A stretch of DNA of 43,641 nt from a virus. The notes beneath the pieces are model-generated. The model worked only from the letters and a program-made list of their open reading frames with translations. It was not told where the DNA came from and did not search any database. Below, in pieces: positions 20,459 to 28,116 of this stretch (within the stretch, counting starts at the first letter, position 1; each line of letters begins with the position of its first letter). The position numbers and the translations under genes were made by a program. Location: the IMG/VR virus record IMGVR_UViG_3300048625_000093, positions 1 to 43,641 of that record, one strand, 5' to 3'.

Positions 20459-21970
20459 ATGTCTAAAATTCCTACAAATCTTTCTGGTTCTCGTAAGAAT
20501 CTTCCGGGTTATTCGCAGCTTTCTGAAAGGATTGCAGAACTTTCTGTGGAGAATGAGCGTCTCTCCGAGAACTATGCAGCGATTGCTCGAGCTACTTTAG
20601 AGTTCGATGAGGTGGGTTGGTCTTCTATTAACCAGTTGACTGCGAATCATGGCATTAGTTTGGAGCAGGTTAAGCAGATTGCTTTCAATGCTCGGATGCA
20701 GATGAACAATAATGCGGTATTGAATCGTGGCGCTGCCCTTCGTGCGTCGTATGTTTTCGGTCGTGGCTTTAAGATGTCTTCGGGTAACATGCCGTTGCAG
20801 CCACGCTACCAGTCAATTATTGATGACCCGATTAATCAGCAGGTTCTTTTTTCTGAGGCTGCATGTAAGAAGAATGAGAAGATTCTTTTCTCGACAGGTA
20901 ACTTCTTTGCGCGTTGGGATATTAAGAATCGTCGTTGGGCGCGTATCCCTATTGAGCAGATTACTGGTTGGGCTGTTGACCGTGATGACCCAGAGATTTT
21001 AAATTATGTTTTGCACGAATATAACCGTGTGCTTTCTGTCAATGCTGATGGTTCGCAGAAGACTGAGCATGTGAAGGTTTGGTATCCTCTGGATTACACG
21101 AAGAACCCGATGCCGAAGATTAACATGATTCCTGTTGACCGTAACTTTGTTTTGGTTGACCACCGCGAGAATGATGACACTGGTTCTTTGTGGGGCATGC
21201 CTGACTGTCTTCCTGCTTTGCCATGGGCTTGGGCTTATAGCGAATACTTGAAGGATGGCTCAAAGATGCTGAAGGCTCTCTCGAGTATTGCTTGGCAGGT
21301 TAAGTCGAAGACTAAGAACGGTCAGACTAACTCTTCAGCTAAGTTGTTGAACAACCGTCAGGTTGCTGCTACTGCTGTGACTGGTTCAGATGTTGAACTA
21401 TCTGCGATGCCGCGCAACAATGCTGTTGATTTGGATACTGGTCGCCCGCTTGCTGCGATGGCTGCGACTGCTATGGAAGTTAGTGTTGATGCTTTGCTTT
21501 CAGGTACTGGCACAACTGCTTTAGGTTCACAGGTTTTGGACCAGTCTACGCTGAACGCAGCGTATGGTCGTCAGGGTAACTGGGAAGCTTTCTTTACTCG
21601 TGCGCTTCGTGTGATGGGTGTTCGTGACCCGAGCGTTAAGTTTAATAAGATTATTGTTGACCCCGGCTACCGTAATGTTCAGTCGCTTGGTCAGGCTTGG
21701 CAGACTGGTCTGTTTGACCCCGCTATTATTCAGGCCGCCTATGCTGAGGAACTTGGTATTGAAGAGCGCGGTATGATTCCTGATGGTGTCATGGTTCCTA
21801 ATAATGAACATTCAGGTGTAACACCTACAAGTGGAAGTGTAACACCGGGTGCTGATATTACTGGAAATCAGACTGATGTGTCTACAGGTCAGGGCCGTTC
21901 AGGTGCTGGCATTGGTGATTTAACAAACTCAGATAATACTCTTAGGGATATTCAGAACATTCCGCAGTAA
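20459..21970 (+). CDS. portal protein
   Basis: 503 residues in the position and size of a portal, with helical N-terminus, the long central block typical of portals (RGAALRASYVFGRGFKM; ARWDIKNRRWARIPIEQITGW; LDYTKNPMPKINMIPVDRNFVLVDHRE), a crown-like part with WAWAYSEYLKDGSKML, and a Gly/Thr-rich C-terminal tail. It forms the dodecameric ring at the capsid vertex through which DNA passes and binds the terminase. Followed by protease and capsid genes as expected. Confidence 0.9.
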   Translation: MSKIPTNLSGSRKNLPGYSQLSERIAELSVENERLSENYAAIARATLEFDEVGWSSINQLTANHGISLEQVKQIAFNARMQMNNNAVLNRGAALRASYVFGRGFKMSSGNMPLQPRYQSIIDDPINQQVLFSEAACKKNEKILFSTGNFFARWDIKNRRWARIPIEQITGWAVDRDDPEILNYVLHEYNRVLSVNADGSQKTEHVKVWYPLDYTKNPMPKINMIPVDRNFVLVDHRENDDTGSLWGMPDCLPALPWAWAYSEYLKDGSKMLKALSSIAWQVKSKTKNGQTNSSAKLLNNRQVAATAVTGSDVELSAMPRNNAVDLDTGRPLAAMAATAMEVSVDALLSGTGTTALGSQVLDQSTLNAAYGRQGNWEAFFTRALRVMGVRDPSVKFNKIIVDPGYRNVQSLGQAWQTGLFDPAIIQAAYAEELGIEERGMIPDGVMVPNNEHSGVTPTSGSVTPGADITGNQTDVSTGQGRSGAGIGDLTNSDNTLRDIQNIPQ

Positions 21971-21985
21971 ATCTAGTGTAGAATA
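21970..21985 (+). promoter_or_regulatory. extended -10 promoter before protease gene
   Basis: AATCTAGTGTAGAATA; -10 TAGAAT (21979-21984) with upstream TGT, 7 bases before the ATG. The same 16 bases occur at 27304-27319, also 7 bases before a start. Confidence 0.7.
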
Positions 21986-21991
21986 TTTAAT

Positions 21992-22924
21992 ATGGCTACA
22001 CTATTTACTGAGAGCGCTGTTGCGCCAGTCAAGACTGGTGATAACTGGCGTGCTGTTTTGATTACGCCGGGTAAAGGTTCGTCTGGAATTTATAGCGAGT
22101 CCATGCTTAAAGAGTATGGTGCTCAGGCTTTTCCTAAAGGAACTCATTCCTATGTTGACCACCCTATTTCTGAGGGTGAGATTCGTTCGCCTAAGAACTT
22201 GATGGGTGTTCTTGCTGAGGATGCTTACTATGATGAAGCAGCTGGTGGCCTTGTCGCTGAGCTTCAGGTAATGCCTCACTGGAAAGATTTTGTGGAGGCC
22301 GTCGCCCCACATACAGGTTTGTCCATTTACGCAATGGGCGAGGGTAACCATAACGATGACGGCGATGTCGTTGTCGAATCACTGGTTCCCAACATTCAGA
22401 ATTCGGTTGACCTTGTATCTTATGCCGGTCGCCCCGGCTCGGGTCTTGCCGAGAAACTGTACGAGTCTGCGCTTGCTGCACAGACTTCGGACAATGGTAC
22501 TGTTGCTGAGACAGCCACAGCTCCAATCCCTACTAACGAAGAAGGAATCCCTAACATGGATGAAATCATGGCAAAGCTTGAGGAGATGAACGCAGCTATC
22601 GATGCTAAGTTCGCTGCTATTGCTGAAACCCTGTCGCCCGTCGAGGAGCCTGAAGAGGTTGAAGAGGTTAGTGTTGAGGCTGTTGCCGAGGCTCTTATCG
22701 CTGCTAATCTTCCTGAGGTTTCACGTAAGGCTGTATTTGAGTCGCTTCGCAACGGTGCTGACTTGACTGCTGCTATCGAAGGCCAGAAGGCTTTTGTTGA
22801 GTCGGTTAAGTCGCACCTCAAGGAATCAGCTGTTGCTGCTCCTGCCGCTGAAGAGACTATCGTTGTCAACACCGTCGAGAAGGCTGCTAGCCTCCGCGAC
22901 ATTCTTAACGTGAAGGTTGGTTAA
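21992..22924 (+). CDS. capsid maturation protease with scaffold-like C-terminus
   Basis: The N-terminal 150 residues read as a phage head maturation protease: HSYVDHP (H52/H57), SPKNLMGVLAEDAYYD, a Ser in TGLSIYAMG (S111) and SVDLVSYAG (138-146), the usual order His, Ser, then SVDxVxxAG. A Pro/Thr linker leads to a coiled-coil and acidic region (about 190-310: EEMNAAIDAKFAAIAETL; EEVEEVSVEAV), typical of an attached scaffold that is cleaved away. Predicted to be translated from a leaderless mRNA. Confidence 0.88.
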   Translation: MATLFTESAVAPVKTGDNWRAVLITPGKGSSGIYSESMLKEYGAQAFPKGTHSYVDHPISEGEIRSPKNLMGVLAEDAYYDEAAGGLVAELQVMPHWKDFVEAVAPHTGLSIYAMGEGNHNDDGDVVVESLVPNIQNSVDLVSYAGRPGSGLAEKLYESALAAQTSDNGTVAETATAPIPTNEEGIPNMDEIMAKLEEMNAAIDAKFAAIAETLSPVEEPEEVEEVSVEAVAEALIAANLPEVSRKAVFESLRNGADLTAAIEGQKAFVESVKSHLKESAVAAPAAEETIVVNTVEKAASLRDILNVKVG

Positions 22925-22929
22925 TTCCA

Positions 22930-23313
22930 ATGGCTATTAATGAAGTTTACAAAAAGGCCGATAGCCTCAGCTACGCTGTTAACAGCGCTGTTGTTGCTGG
23001 CAACTTTGTTGTTCTCGGTGGCGTAAACGCTTCCACTTCGCCCACCGGTATTGTCGGTGTTGCAGAGGTAAGCGCAAAGCTCGGAGACGACACAAACTAC
23101 TACGCAACACTGCGTCACGAAGGTGTGTTCACTGGTACTACCACTGACACTTCTGCTATCACAGTTGGTGCTCCCCTGTACCTTGCTTCGGCTGCTACCT
23201 ACGGTACGGCTCTTACTGCTACAAGCACAAGCAACAAGTTTGTTGGCTACGCTTACACGGCTAAGGGTTCGACTACCGGCACGCAGACCATCGCAGTCCG
23301 AATCAACAACTAA
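22930..23313 (+). CDS. DUF2190-like capsid decoration protein
   Basis: 127 residues with the DUF2190 pattern: YAVNSAVVAGNFVVLGGVNAST, TGIVGVAEVSAKLGDD, HEGVFTGTTTD..ITVGAPLYLAS, and a C-terminus with FVGYAYTAKGSTTGTQTIAVRI. Proteins of this family form trimers or cement on the capsid surface. It lies between protease and major capsid, five bases after the protease stop, where decoration proteins commonly sit. Confidence 0.8.
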   Translation: MAINEVYKKADSLSYAVNSAVVAGNFVVLGGVNASTSPTGIVGVAEVSAKLGDDTNYYATLRHEGVFTGTTTDTSAITVGAPLYLASAATYGTALTATSTSNKFVGYAYTAKGSTTGTQTIAVRINN

Positions 23314-23324
23314 GGATATTAATA

Positions 23325-24479
23325 ATGTCTAACAAGATTAATCTCGTAGAAAATGCGATTGCTCGCATTGAAGAGAACACCACGAAGCGTCAGATGGAAG
23401 CTGCAAAGCTTTACTTCGCCGCTAAAGAGGGCGACGTTCGCGCTCGCGTAACTCTTCAGGAAGGTATCTCCACTTCGGATGTTCCTACTCTTCTTCAGCC
23501 TGCAATCAACGTTGAGTTCCTTTCCAAGTACGCTGTTCAGCCTACTGTCTGGAACCAGATTGCTCAGGAGAAGCAGCTTGAATTCAACACTGAGTACAAG
23601 TTCGGTAACTTCGTTATCGATGCTTCGTCACTTGGTGATGTAAACGGAAGCACTCACACTGCTGGTGGACTCCCCGTAGTTCCTGAGTACGCTGAGTACC
23701 CTTCTGTCAAATTCACTACTTCTTCTTCGAGCGTTACACTGCGCGACAAGAAGGGTATCCGCGCTCGCCTGTCATGGGAAGCTCTCCGCAAGTCGGGTAA
23801 CTTCGACCTCATCAACGAGTTCACCACCTACTTCGCTGTTGCTGCTGCTCGTGAAGAGGACTTCGTTCTCGCTAAGCAGTTCGTTACCGCTGGTGGAGCT
23901 GCTGCTTCCGCTTGGTCTGGCAAGGGAATCTCGGGTAACCCGACCCTCGCTGGCGATGTTAACGCTGCTCTTGAGGCGCTCGGTGCTGCTAAGACTGCTT
24001 CGCGCAACTTCAAGGTTGATGGTAACCCGATTGCTGTAAACCAGTGGAAGCTCGTTCACGGTGTTGCACTTACCCCGACCGTTGACAAGCTGTTCAACCT
24101 TACCGGTGTTAGCCACCGTCAGGACACAACCGATGGTACGCTTGACTTCGCTGTCAACCCCGGTGTTTACACTGGTGGAATTGCCCCGGTTGAGTTCCCT
24201 GCACTTGATGGTGTTTCTGCTGGAGCAACGGATGACTTCTGGTTCCTCGTTCCGGTTAACCCCGTTCGCCCGAACTTCCACGAGTTCTTCCTCACTGGTG
24301 AGCGCGCTCCGCTCATCACCATCAAGGACAGCGGTCACATGGCGCTGGCTGGTGGAGAGGTTCCCGTTCGTGAAGGTTCGTTCGATGAGGATGACATTCA
24401 GACTCGTGTTCGCCACCTCGTTGAGGCTGGAACCATGAACTCTGATGGCTTCGTCTACTCGACTGGTGCTGGCGTTTAA
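23325..24479 (+). CDS. major capsid protein (HK97 fold)
   Basis: 384 residues: an N-terminal helical arm (VENAIARIEENTTKRQMEAAK), E-loop/P-domain style strands (FGNFVIDASSLGDVNGSTHTAG), the long spine helix region (LSWEALRKSGNFDLINEFTTYFAVAAAREED) and a C-terminal A-domain with VPVNPVRPNFHEF. An AAGGA site precedes the ATG. Codons are strongly biased to C-ending forms (TTC, AAC, GAC, CGC), typical of highly expressed genes. A UUCG-loop terminator follows. Confidence 0.92.
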   Translation: MSNKINLVENAIARIEENTTKRQMEAAKLYFAAKEGDVRARVTLQEGISTSDVPTLLQPAINVEFLSKYAVQPTVWNQIAQEKQLEFNTEYKFGNFVIDASSLGDVNGSTHTAGGLPVVPEYAEYPSVKFTTSSSSVTLRDKKGIRARLSWEALRKSGNFDLINEFTTYFAVAAAREEDFVLAKQFVTAGGAAASAWSGKGISGNPTLAGDVNAALEALGAAKTASRNFKVDGNPIAVNQWKLVHGVALTPTVDKLFNLTGVSHRQDTTDGTLDFAVNPGVYTGGIAPVEFPALDGVSAGATDDFWFLVPVNPVRPNFHEFFLTGERAPLITIKDSGHMALAGGEVPVREGSFDEDDIQTRVRHLVEAGTMNSDGFVYSTGAGV

Positions 24480-24495
24480 TTACTCCATTAAGATT

Positions 24496-24525
24496 AGCCC
24501 CTCGCTTCGGCGGGGGGCTTTTCTT
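24496..24525 (+). terminator. UUCG-loop terminator after major capsid gene
   Basis: AGCCCCTCGC-TTCG-GCGGGGGGCT, ten pairs (one T-G), closed by a C(TTCG)G tetraloop and followed by TTTCTT. Confidence 0.9.
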
Positions 24526-24529
24526 ATGT

Positions 24530-24535
24530 TAGGAT
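24530..24535 (+). promoter_or_regulatory. -10 element directly after terminator
   Basis: TGT-TAGGAT, hexamer 24530-24535, 6 bases before the ATG at 24542; five bases after the terminator T-run, so it restarts transcription of the neck genes. AGGA inside it could also act as a weak ribosome site. Confidence 0.6.
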
Positions 24536-24541
24536 TAATGT

Positions 24542-25042
24542 ATGGAAAATGACTACGCTATGCTTAATGACCGCCAGCGCAAACAGGCTGAACAATATGC
24601 TGAACTTGCTGTAGAGTATGGCATGTTTGACCAGACAACTTTTGCTAATGGTGCTCACTACGCTCCCGCAAAATTTAATCCTTTTGTGAAAGAGGGTATG
24701 GCCTGCAAGAACTGCGTATTTTTTGATGAGTCAAATAACCAGTGCCAGATTGTTGCTGGTCCTATTGAACCTGATGCTGTTTGTAAACTTTGGGTTATTC
24801 CAGAGAATCTTCTTGCAGGTTACAAGGCTGAAGCTGCCCCAGCTATTGAGGCTGCTGTCAATGTTAAAGAGTTCTATATTCGTAAAGACGCACCTGGTTG
24901 CAAGGGTAGCTGGGCTACTGTTGATGGTAAGGGTGATGTTGTAACCTGCCATGAAACTAAAGACCAAGCTGTCAAGCATATGGTTGCTGCATCTATCGGT
25001 GCGGGTGAGCAGCCCGGTGGCGAGTGGTCACCTAAAAAGTAG
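24542..25042 (+). CDS. head-region protein with HiPIP-like four-Cys motif
   Basis: 166 residues. The core is CKNCVFFDESNNQCQIV followed by GPIEPDAVCKLW: C55-x2-C58-x9-C68-x12-C81, close to the C-x2-C...C...C pattern of high-potential iron-sulfur proteins, so it may bind a [4Fe-4S] cluster (inference). The C-terminal part (GSWATVDGKGDVVTCHETKDQAVKH) resembles the short domain found at the ends of some phage head proteases. The N-terminus is helical. Position between capsid and head-tail adaptor genes suggests a structural or assembly role. Confidence 0.7.
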   Translation: MENDYAMLNDRQRKQAEQYAELAVEYGMFDQTTFANGAHYAPAKFNPFVKEGMACKNCVFFDESNNQCQIVAGPIEPDAVCKLWVIPENLLAGYKAEAAPAIEAAVNVKEFYIRKDAPGCKGSWATVDGKGDVVTCHETKDQAVKHMVAASIGAGEQPGGEWSPKK

Positions 25043-25061
25043 ACTTGATTCTACTGTAAGA

Positions 25062-25067
25062 TAGAAT
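25062..25067 (+). promoter_or_regulatory. -10-like element TAGAAT upstream of a terminator
   Basis: GTAAGATAGAATTG right after the Cys-cluster gene. Only a short Pro/Cys-rich frame and a terminator follow, so its role is unclear; listed for its match to the other late elements. Confidence 0.3.
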
Positions 25068-25098
25068 TGCATGGTTCCTCCTCCAATCCAGCCATGCT

Positions 25099-25133
25099 GC
25101 CCCCCGTTGAGTTTCTGCTCCGGGGGGCTTCTC
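25099..25133 (+). terminator. terminator hairpin
   Basis: GCCCCCCG paired with CGGGGGGC (8 pairs, 14-base loop) and then TTCTCT. It ends the transcript of the Cys-cluster gene. Confidence 0.8.
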
Positions 25134-25140
25134 TATGCGG

Positions 25141-25146
25141 TAGAAT
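25141..25146 (+). promoter_or_regulatory. -10 element before head-tail adaptor gene
   Basis: GCGG-TAGAAT, 6 bases before the ATG at 25153, directly behind a terminator and without a ribosome site. Confidence 0.65.
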
Positions 25147-25152
25147 AGAGTT

Positions 25153-25548
25153 ATGGCAAATACAGGAGTAGCACCCGTAGACTTGGGTTCAAACATTGGG
25201 CGTGTTCGCGTTCTTCTTGGCGACACAGACCCCATCAATGTTGCTAATAATATTGGTGAATACTTATTCTTCAGCGATGCTGAAATCGAATCAATCCTCA
25301 CCATGTATGGTGATAATCCAAAGCTTGCTGCTGCTCGTGCACTTGAAACTATTGCTGGCTCACAGGCCCTGCTGCTTAAGTCTTGGTCAACTGATGACCT
25401 GTCTGTGCGCGGTGACCAGATTGCTAAAGAACTTCGTGAGGTTGCTAAGCAGCTTCGCGCTGAGGCTGCCGATTGGGAGTCTAGCGATTTCTATGCGCTT
25501 ATCCAAACAGTTGATGCTGATGACCCGACGGTGACATGGTGGAACTAG
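25153..25548 (+). CDS. head-tail adaptor (gp6-like)
   Basis: 131 residues with the helical adaptor pattern: RVRVLLGDTDP near the start, FFSDAEIESILTMY, AAARALETIAGSQALLLKSWSTDDLSVRGDQIAKEL and a helix rich in Ala/Arg. Such proteins form the ring docked under the portal (HK97 gp6 type). Start is at the first ATG behind the -10 element. Confidence 0.82.
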   Translation: MANTGVAPVDLGSNIGRVRVLLGDTDPINVANNIGEYLFFSDAEIESILTMYGDNPKLAAARALETIAGSQALLLKSWSTDDLSVRGDQIAKELREVAKQLRAEAADWESSDFYALIQTVDADDPTVTWWN

Positions 25549-25549
25549 C

Positions 25550-26290
25550 ATGGGTGTTTTCAATCAGTCGATGAATTTTACAGCCATCGGCTCTGAGATG
25601 GCTGGTGTCATGCGTTCATGGATGAATGCTACGATTCAAATTGTTGACCCTAATACTGATTCAGCTATTTGGGATGAATGGACTAATACTGAAACTGGTG
25701 GTGAGCCAACAGTTATCTGGTCTGGACCTGCACGAATCCAGCACCTGTCTGCGCAATCAAATGCTAATGTTGGGTTCAGTGAAGTTGGCATCCGTGGCAT
25801 TCGCGTGCAAGTTCCACTAGATGTTGAGGCGGGATTTATTCGTAAAGGCTTGCAAGTTATTGTTACTGATGGTGGTAATGATTATGAACTTGAGCAGTTG
25901 CAGTTTGTTATAGCATCTGCTATTAATTCAAGCTATGCTTGGGGTCGTACTATTGAATGTCATGTTGATGTTAAGTCAATTGCTAACTCAACATGGTCTG
26001 GAATTGCTGGCTCTGTAGTATCAAATGGCGCAGCTATTAGCGGGGCTACCGTGCGAACATTCCACCATGAAGATAACCTTTGGATAATGGATTATGAAAC
26101 GACTACGGACTCCCTCGGAAATTATGAACTTCCTGCGGATGCAGGTGTACCCATCACTATTGTTGCTTCTGCTGCCGGCTACATTACTGATTACTACGAT
26201 GGTGCTAATGGCTTTGATTTCGCAACGACTGTAACGCCTGTTAACCACGAGGAGATACAGGGAATCAATTTTGATTTGGTGCTTGACTAA
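25550..26290 (+). CDS. head-tail stopper-like protein with C-terminal Ig-like domain
   Basis: The first 140 residues form the compact neck domain of head closure proteins (IWSGPARIQHLSAQS; IRVQVPLDVEAGFIRKGLQVIVTDG; WGRTIECHVDV). Residues about 150-246 are a separate domain of the carboxypeptidase-regulatory / CNA-B type: SGIAGSVVSNGAAISGATVR, DSLGNYELPADAG, VASAAGYITDYY. Ordinary stoppers are only about 110-150 residues, so the Ig-like tail is an addition, probably displayed on the neck surface where it may bind cells or glycans (inference). Confidence 0.78.
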   Translation: MGVFNQSMNFTAIGSEMAGVMRSWMNATIQIVDPNTDSAIWDEWTNTETGGEPTVIWSGPARIQHLSAQSNANVGFSEVGIRGIRVQVPLDVEAGFIRKGLQVIVTDGGNDYELEQLQFVIASAINSSYAWGRTIECHVDVKSIANSTWSGIAGSVVSNGAAISGATVRTFHHEDNLWIMDYETTTDSLGNYELPADAGVPITIVASAAGYITDYYDGANGFDFATTVTPVNHEEIQGINFDLVLD

Positions 26291-26850
26291 TGGCTAGGGC
26301 TTTATCTTTTAAGGTTGATGCTTCACAGTTTTATGCGAAGATTAATTCTCTTACCGGCATAATGCAGGAGGGCGGAGATAAAGGTCTTGAGTATGCCTCA
26401 CAGGGTACTGTTAATGTAATGCGCAATCGTATAGAAACTGCTGGAACTAAATGGTCTTCGTTTCGTTTCGATAGTGGTGGAAGTCTTCCTAATGTTGACC
26501 CGGGTATTGGCCCGGGCCGTACACTTAGCGGAGACATGCTTAACTCTATAGGTTTCCTTAAGCGTGGAAAGAACATTGTCATGGGTTATGTTCATGGAGT
26601 CCAACAGTATTTTAGATACCAAGAGTATGGTTTCACAAACTGGGGAACATACATCATGCCATACACTAGCCAGAATGGGAATGTTGGTGGTGGGTTCTTC
26701 CTAAATCATCCACGCTTTGAGCATTTGACTCCGGGTATCTTTGCTCTTAAGGATGGAAAAACAAACATGACTAGAACAGCTCCAGGTCTTATTAAGGCTA
26801 CAGCTGTTCGTTATGCCAACATGGAAAAATATTCTAAGGGTAAAAAATGA
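26290..26850 (+). CDS. gp10-like neck/tail-connector protein
   Basis: 186 residues, starting inside the upstream stop (TAATG). Sequence ALSFKVDASQFYAKINSLTGIM, a helix GTVNVMRNRIETAG, then LSGDMLNSIGF and QYFRYQEYGF, matching the HK97-gp10 type of tail-completion proteins in order and length. It is followed by the tail terminator with an ATGA overlap. Confidence 0.75.
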   Translation: MARALSFKVDASQFYAKINSLTGIMQEGGDKGLEYASQGTVNVMRNRIETAGTKWSSFRFDSGGSLPNVDPGIGPGRTLSGDMLNSIGFLKRGKNIVMGYVHGVQQYFRYQEYGFTNWGTYIMPYTSQNGNVGGGFFLNHPRFEHLTPGIFALKDGKTNMTRTAPGLIKATAVRYANMEKYSKGKK

Positions 26851-27305
26851 GTGGCCTTAATTTAGTCGCAGCTCAAGATACTATTGCTGCATACATTAGA
26901 CAAGAGTTTCCTAACTATGAAGTTTATGAAGATGAACTTATTGACAATGAGTCAATCCTCAAGATGGGAAATAAAGTAAAGCCTTATATCACCCTGCGCT
27001 GGGGTGGACTAAATAGAAGCCCTAATGCTCGGGCGTTATCTGGTGTGCGCTTTGATGAATACGATTCAACTGTTGATGTCAATGTTATAGCTCCGACACC
27101 CAAGCAGTGTAGGCGAGCGTTGAATATTATTATGGATACCCTTATCGGGTGGAAGTTTGATGGAGTATTCCCAATGGTTCCCGAGGGTGGAGCTGGAGTT
27201 TATGTTGTGCCAGATTTAAATGGTATCCCACATGTATATTTGGCTACTGCCCGCTTGAGTTTCGCTGTAAACTCTATTGACCCCGGTGCTAACATTGCAC
27301 CGTAA
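26847..27305 (+). CDS. tail terminator protein
   Basis: 152 residues: an N-terminal helix (AAQDTIAAYIRQEFPNYEV), strands KPYITLRWGGL, DSTVDVNVIAPTPKQCRRALNIIMDTLIG and a C-terminal strand with ARLSFAV, the alpha/beta layout of gpU-like tail terminators that stop tail-tube growth and join tail to head. Gene order (neck protein, terminator, tube) supports it. Confidence 0.78.
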   Translation: MSGLNLVAAQDTIAAYIRQEFPNYEVYEDELIDNESILKMGNKVKPYITLRWGGLNRSPNARALSGVRFDEYDSTVDVNVIAPTPKQCRRALNIIMDTLIGWKFDGVFPMVPEGGAGVYVVPDLNGIPHVYLATARLSFAVNSIDPGANIAP

Positions 27306-27319
27306 TCTAGTGTAGAATA
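27304..27319 (+). promoter_or_regulatory. extended -10 promoter (second copy of 16-base element)
   Basis: AATCTAGTGTAGAATA, identical to 21970-21985, with -10 TAGAAT at 27313-27318, 7 bases before the ATG at 27326. No ribosome site. Confidence 0.7.
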
Positions 27320-27325
27320 GATACT

Positions 27326-27601
27326 ATGGTACTTGCACGAAACACTATCTCCGGGCAGATTGCTGATGTCTCACCCAAGCTTCTTAAGCACCCAAAGTTT
27401 AAGGATATTCTTGAGGTCGTTGATGCTGGCGCGAAGCCGTATGTTGCTGAACTGTATAAGTCCGGCACTAAGCAGGAAAAGGCTACTAGCAAATCAAAGA
27501 AGAAAGCTGAAGCTGTAGAGGCTGAAGTTATCATTGAAGATGAGCTTGTTGTCGAAGATGAAGTAATCGAAATCTACCCTGAAATTAAGGAAGAAAACTA
27601 A
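27326..27601 (+). CDS. small charged protein before tail-tube genes, 91 aa
   Basis: Basic N-terminal half (RNTISGQIADVSPKLLKHPKFKD), a Lys/Ser linker and a strongly acidic C-terminus (VIIEDELVVEDEVIEIYPEI). Unknown, placed between tail terminator and tube genes. Predicted leaderless start; overlaps the next gene by one base. Confidence 0.7.
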   Translation: MVLARNTISGQIADVSPKLLKHPKFKDILEVVDAGAKPYVAELYKSGTKQEKATSKSKKKAEAVEAEVIIEDELVVEDEVIEIYPEIKEEN

Positions 27602-28116
27602 TGGCAAACACACGACTTTATCGTGAGAACATTACGTTCCTTCTCGCTCACCCGGAGGCTTTCGCAGACCGCACTGCCCCCACAGCAGCTGAACTGAACG
27701 ACACTACGCTTGTTCACAACATCACCTGCGCTCTGAACGAGGATGGTACGGAGTTCACTCTTGGAGACTCGGACACCGATGACACTTTGACTTTCTGTTC
27801 AAAGGCTGGAATCTCAACCCCGACTTTCTACAATCCCACAGTTAAGATGGAAGCATTCCGTGACGCAAACGTCACAGCCGAAAGTGAGTTTAACCTTGCA
27901 TTCGACTTGCTTGCATTCCCCGATATTGAATACATTGCTATTCTTCGTATCGGCGGCAAGAGCACAGATGTGTTCACTGCTGGTAACATCGTAAAGATGG
28001 CTGCTGTAAAAACAGACTACGGCACTGATGTCGTTGGCTCTGGTGAAAACATCCGTATCTCGCAGGCGTTCCTCCCGAACGACTTTGTTAACTGGAACTA
28101 TGAGGTGGCTGCATAA
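27601..28116 (+). CDS. tail tube protein 1
   Basis: 171 residues, beta-rich, starting MANTRLYRENITFL with the motif TAPTAAELNDTTLVHNITCAL and ending with VNWNYEVAA. The PTAAELN segment recurs in the next protein, so they are likely related tube subunits. It follows the tail terminator and precedes the chaperones, where the major tail protein sits. Codon use is of the highly expressed type. Confidence 0.75.
   Translation: MANTRLYRENITFLLAHPEAFADRTAPTAAELNDTTLVHNITCALNEDGTEFTLGDSDTDDTLTFCSKAGISTPTFYNPTVKMEAFRDANVTAESEFNLAFDLLAFPDIEYIAILRIGGKSTDVFTAGNIVKMAAVKTDYGTDVVGSGENIRISQAFLPNDFVNWNYEVAA

Noticed and set aside
22001-22902. Long open frames on the minus strand opposite capsid genes (also near 23772-24416 and 31399-31899)
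   Set aside because: They mirror the codon bias of the plus-strand genes, have no ribosome sites and no recognisable protein features.
25071-25148. Short frame MVPPPIQPCC... of 25 residues
   Set aside because: It lies on a terminator hairpin, has no ribosome site, and its start is only three bases after the -10-like element.
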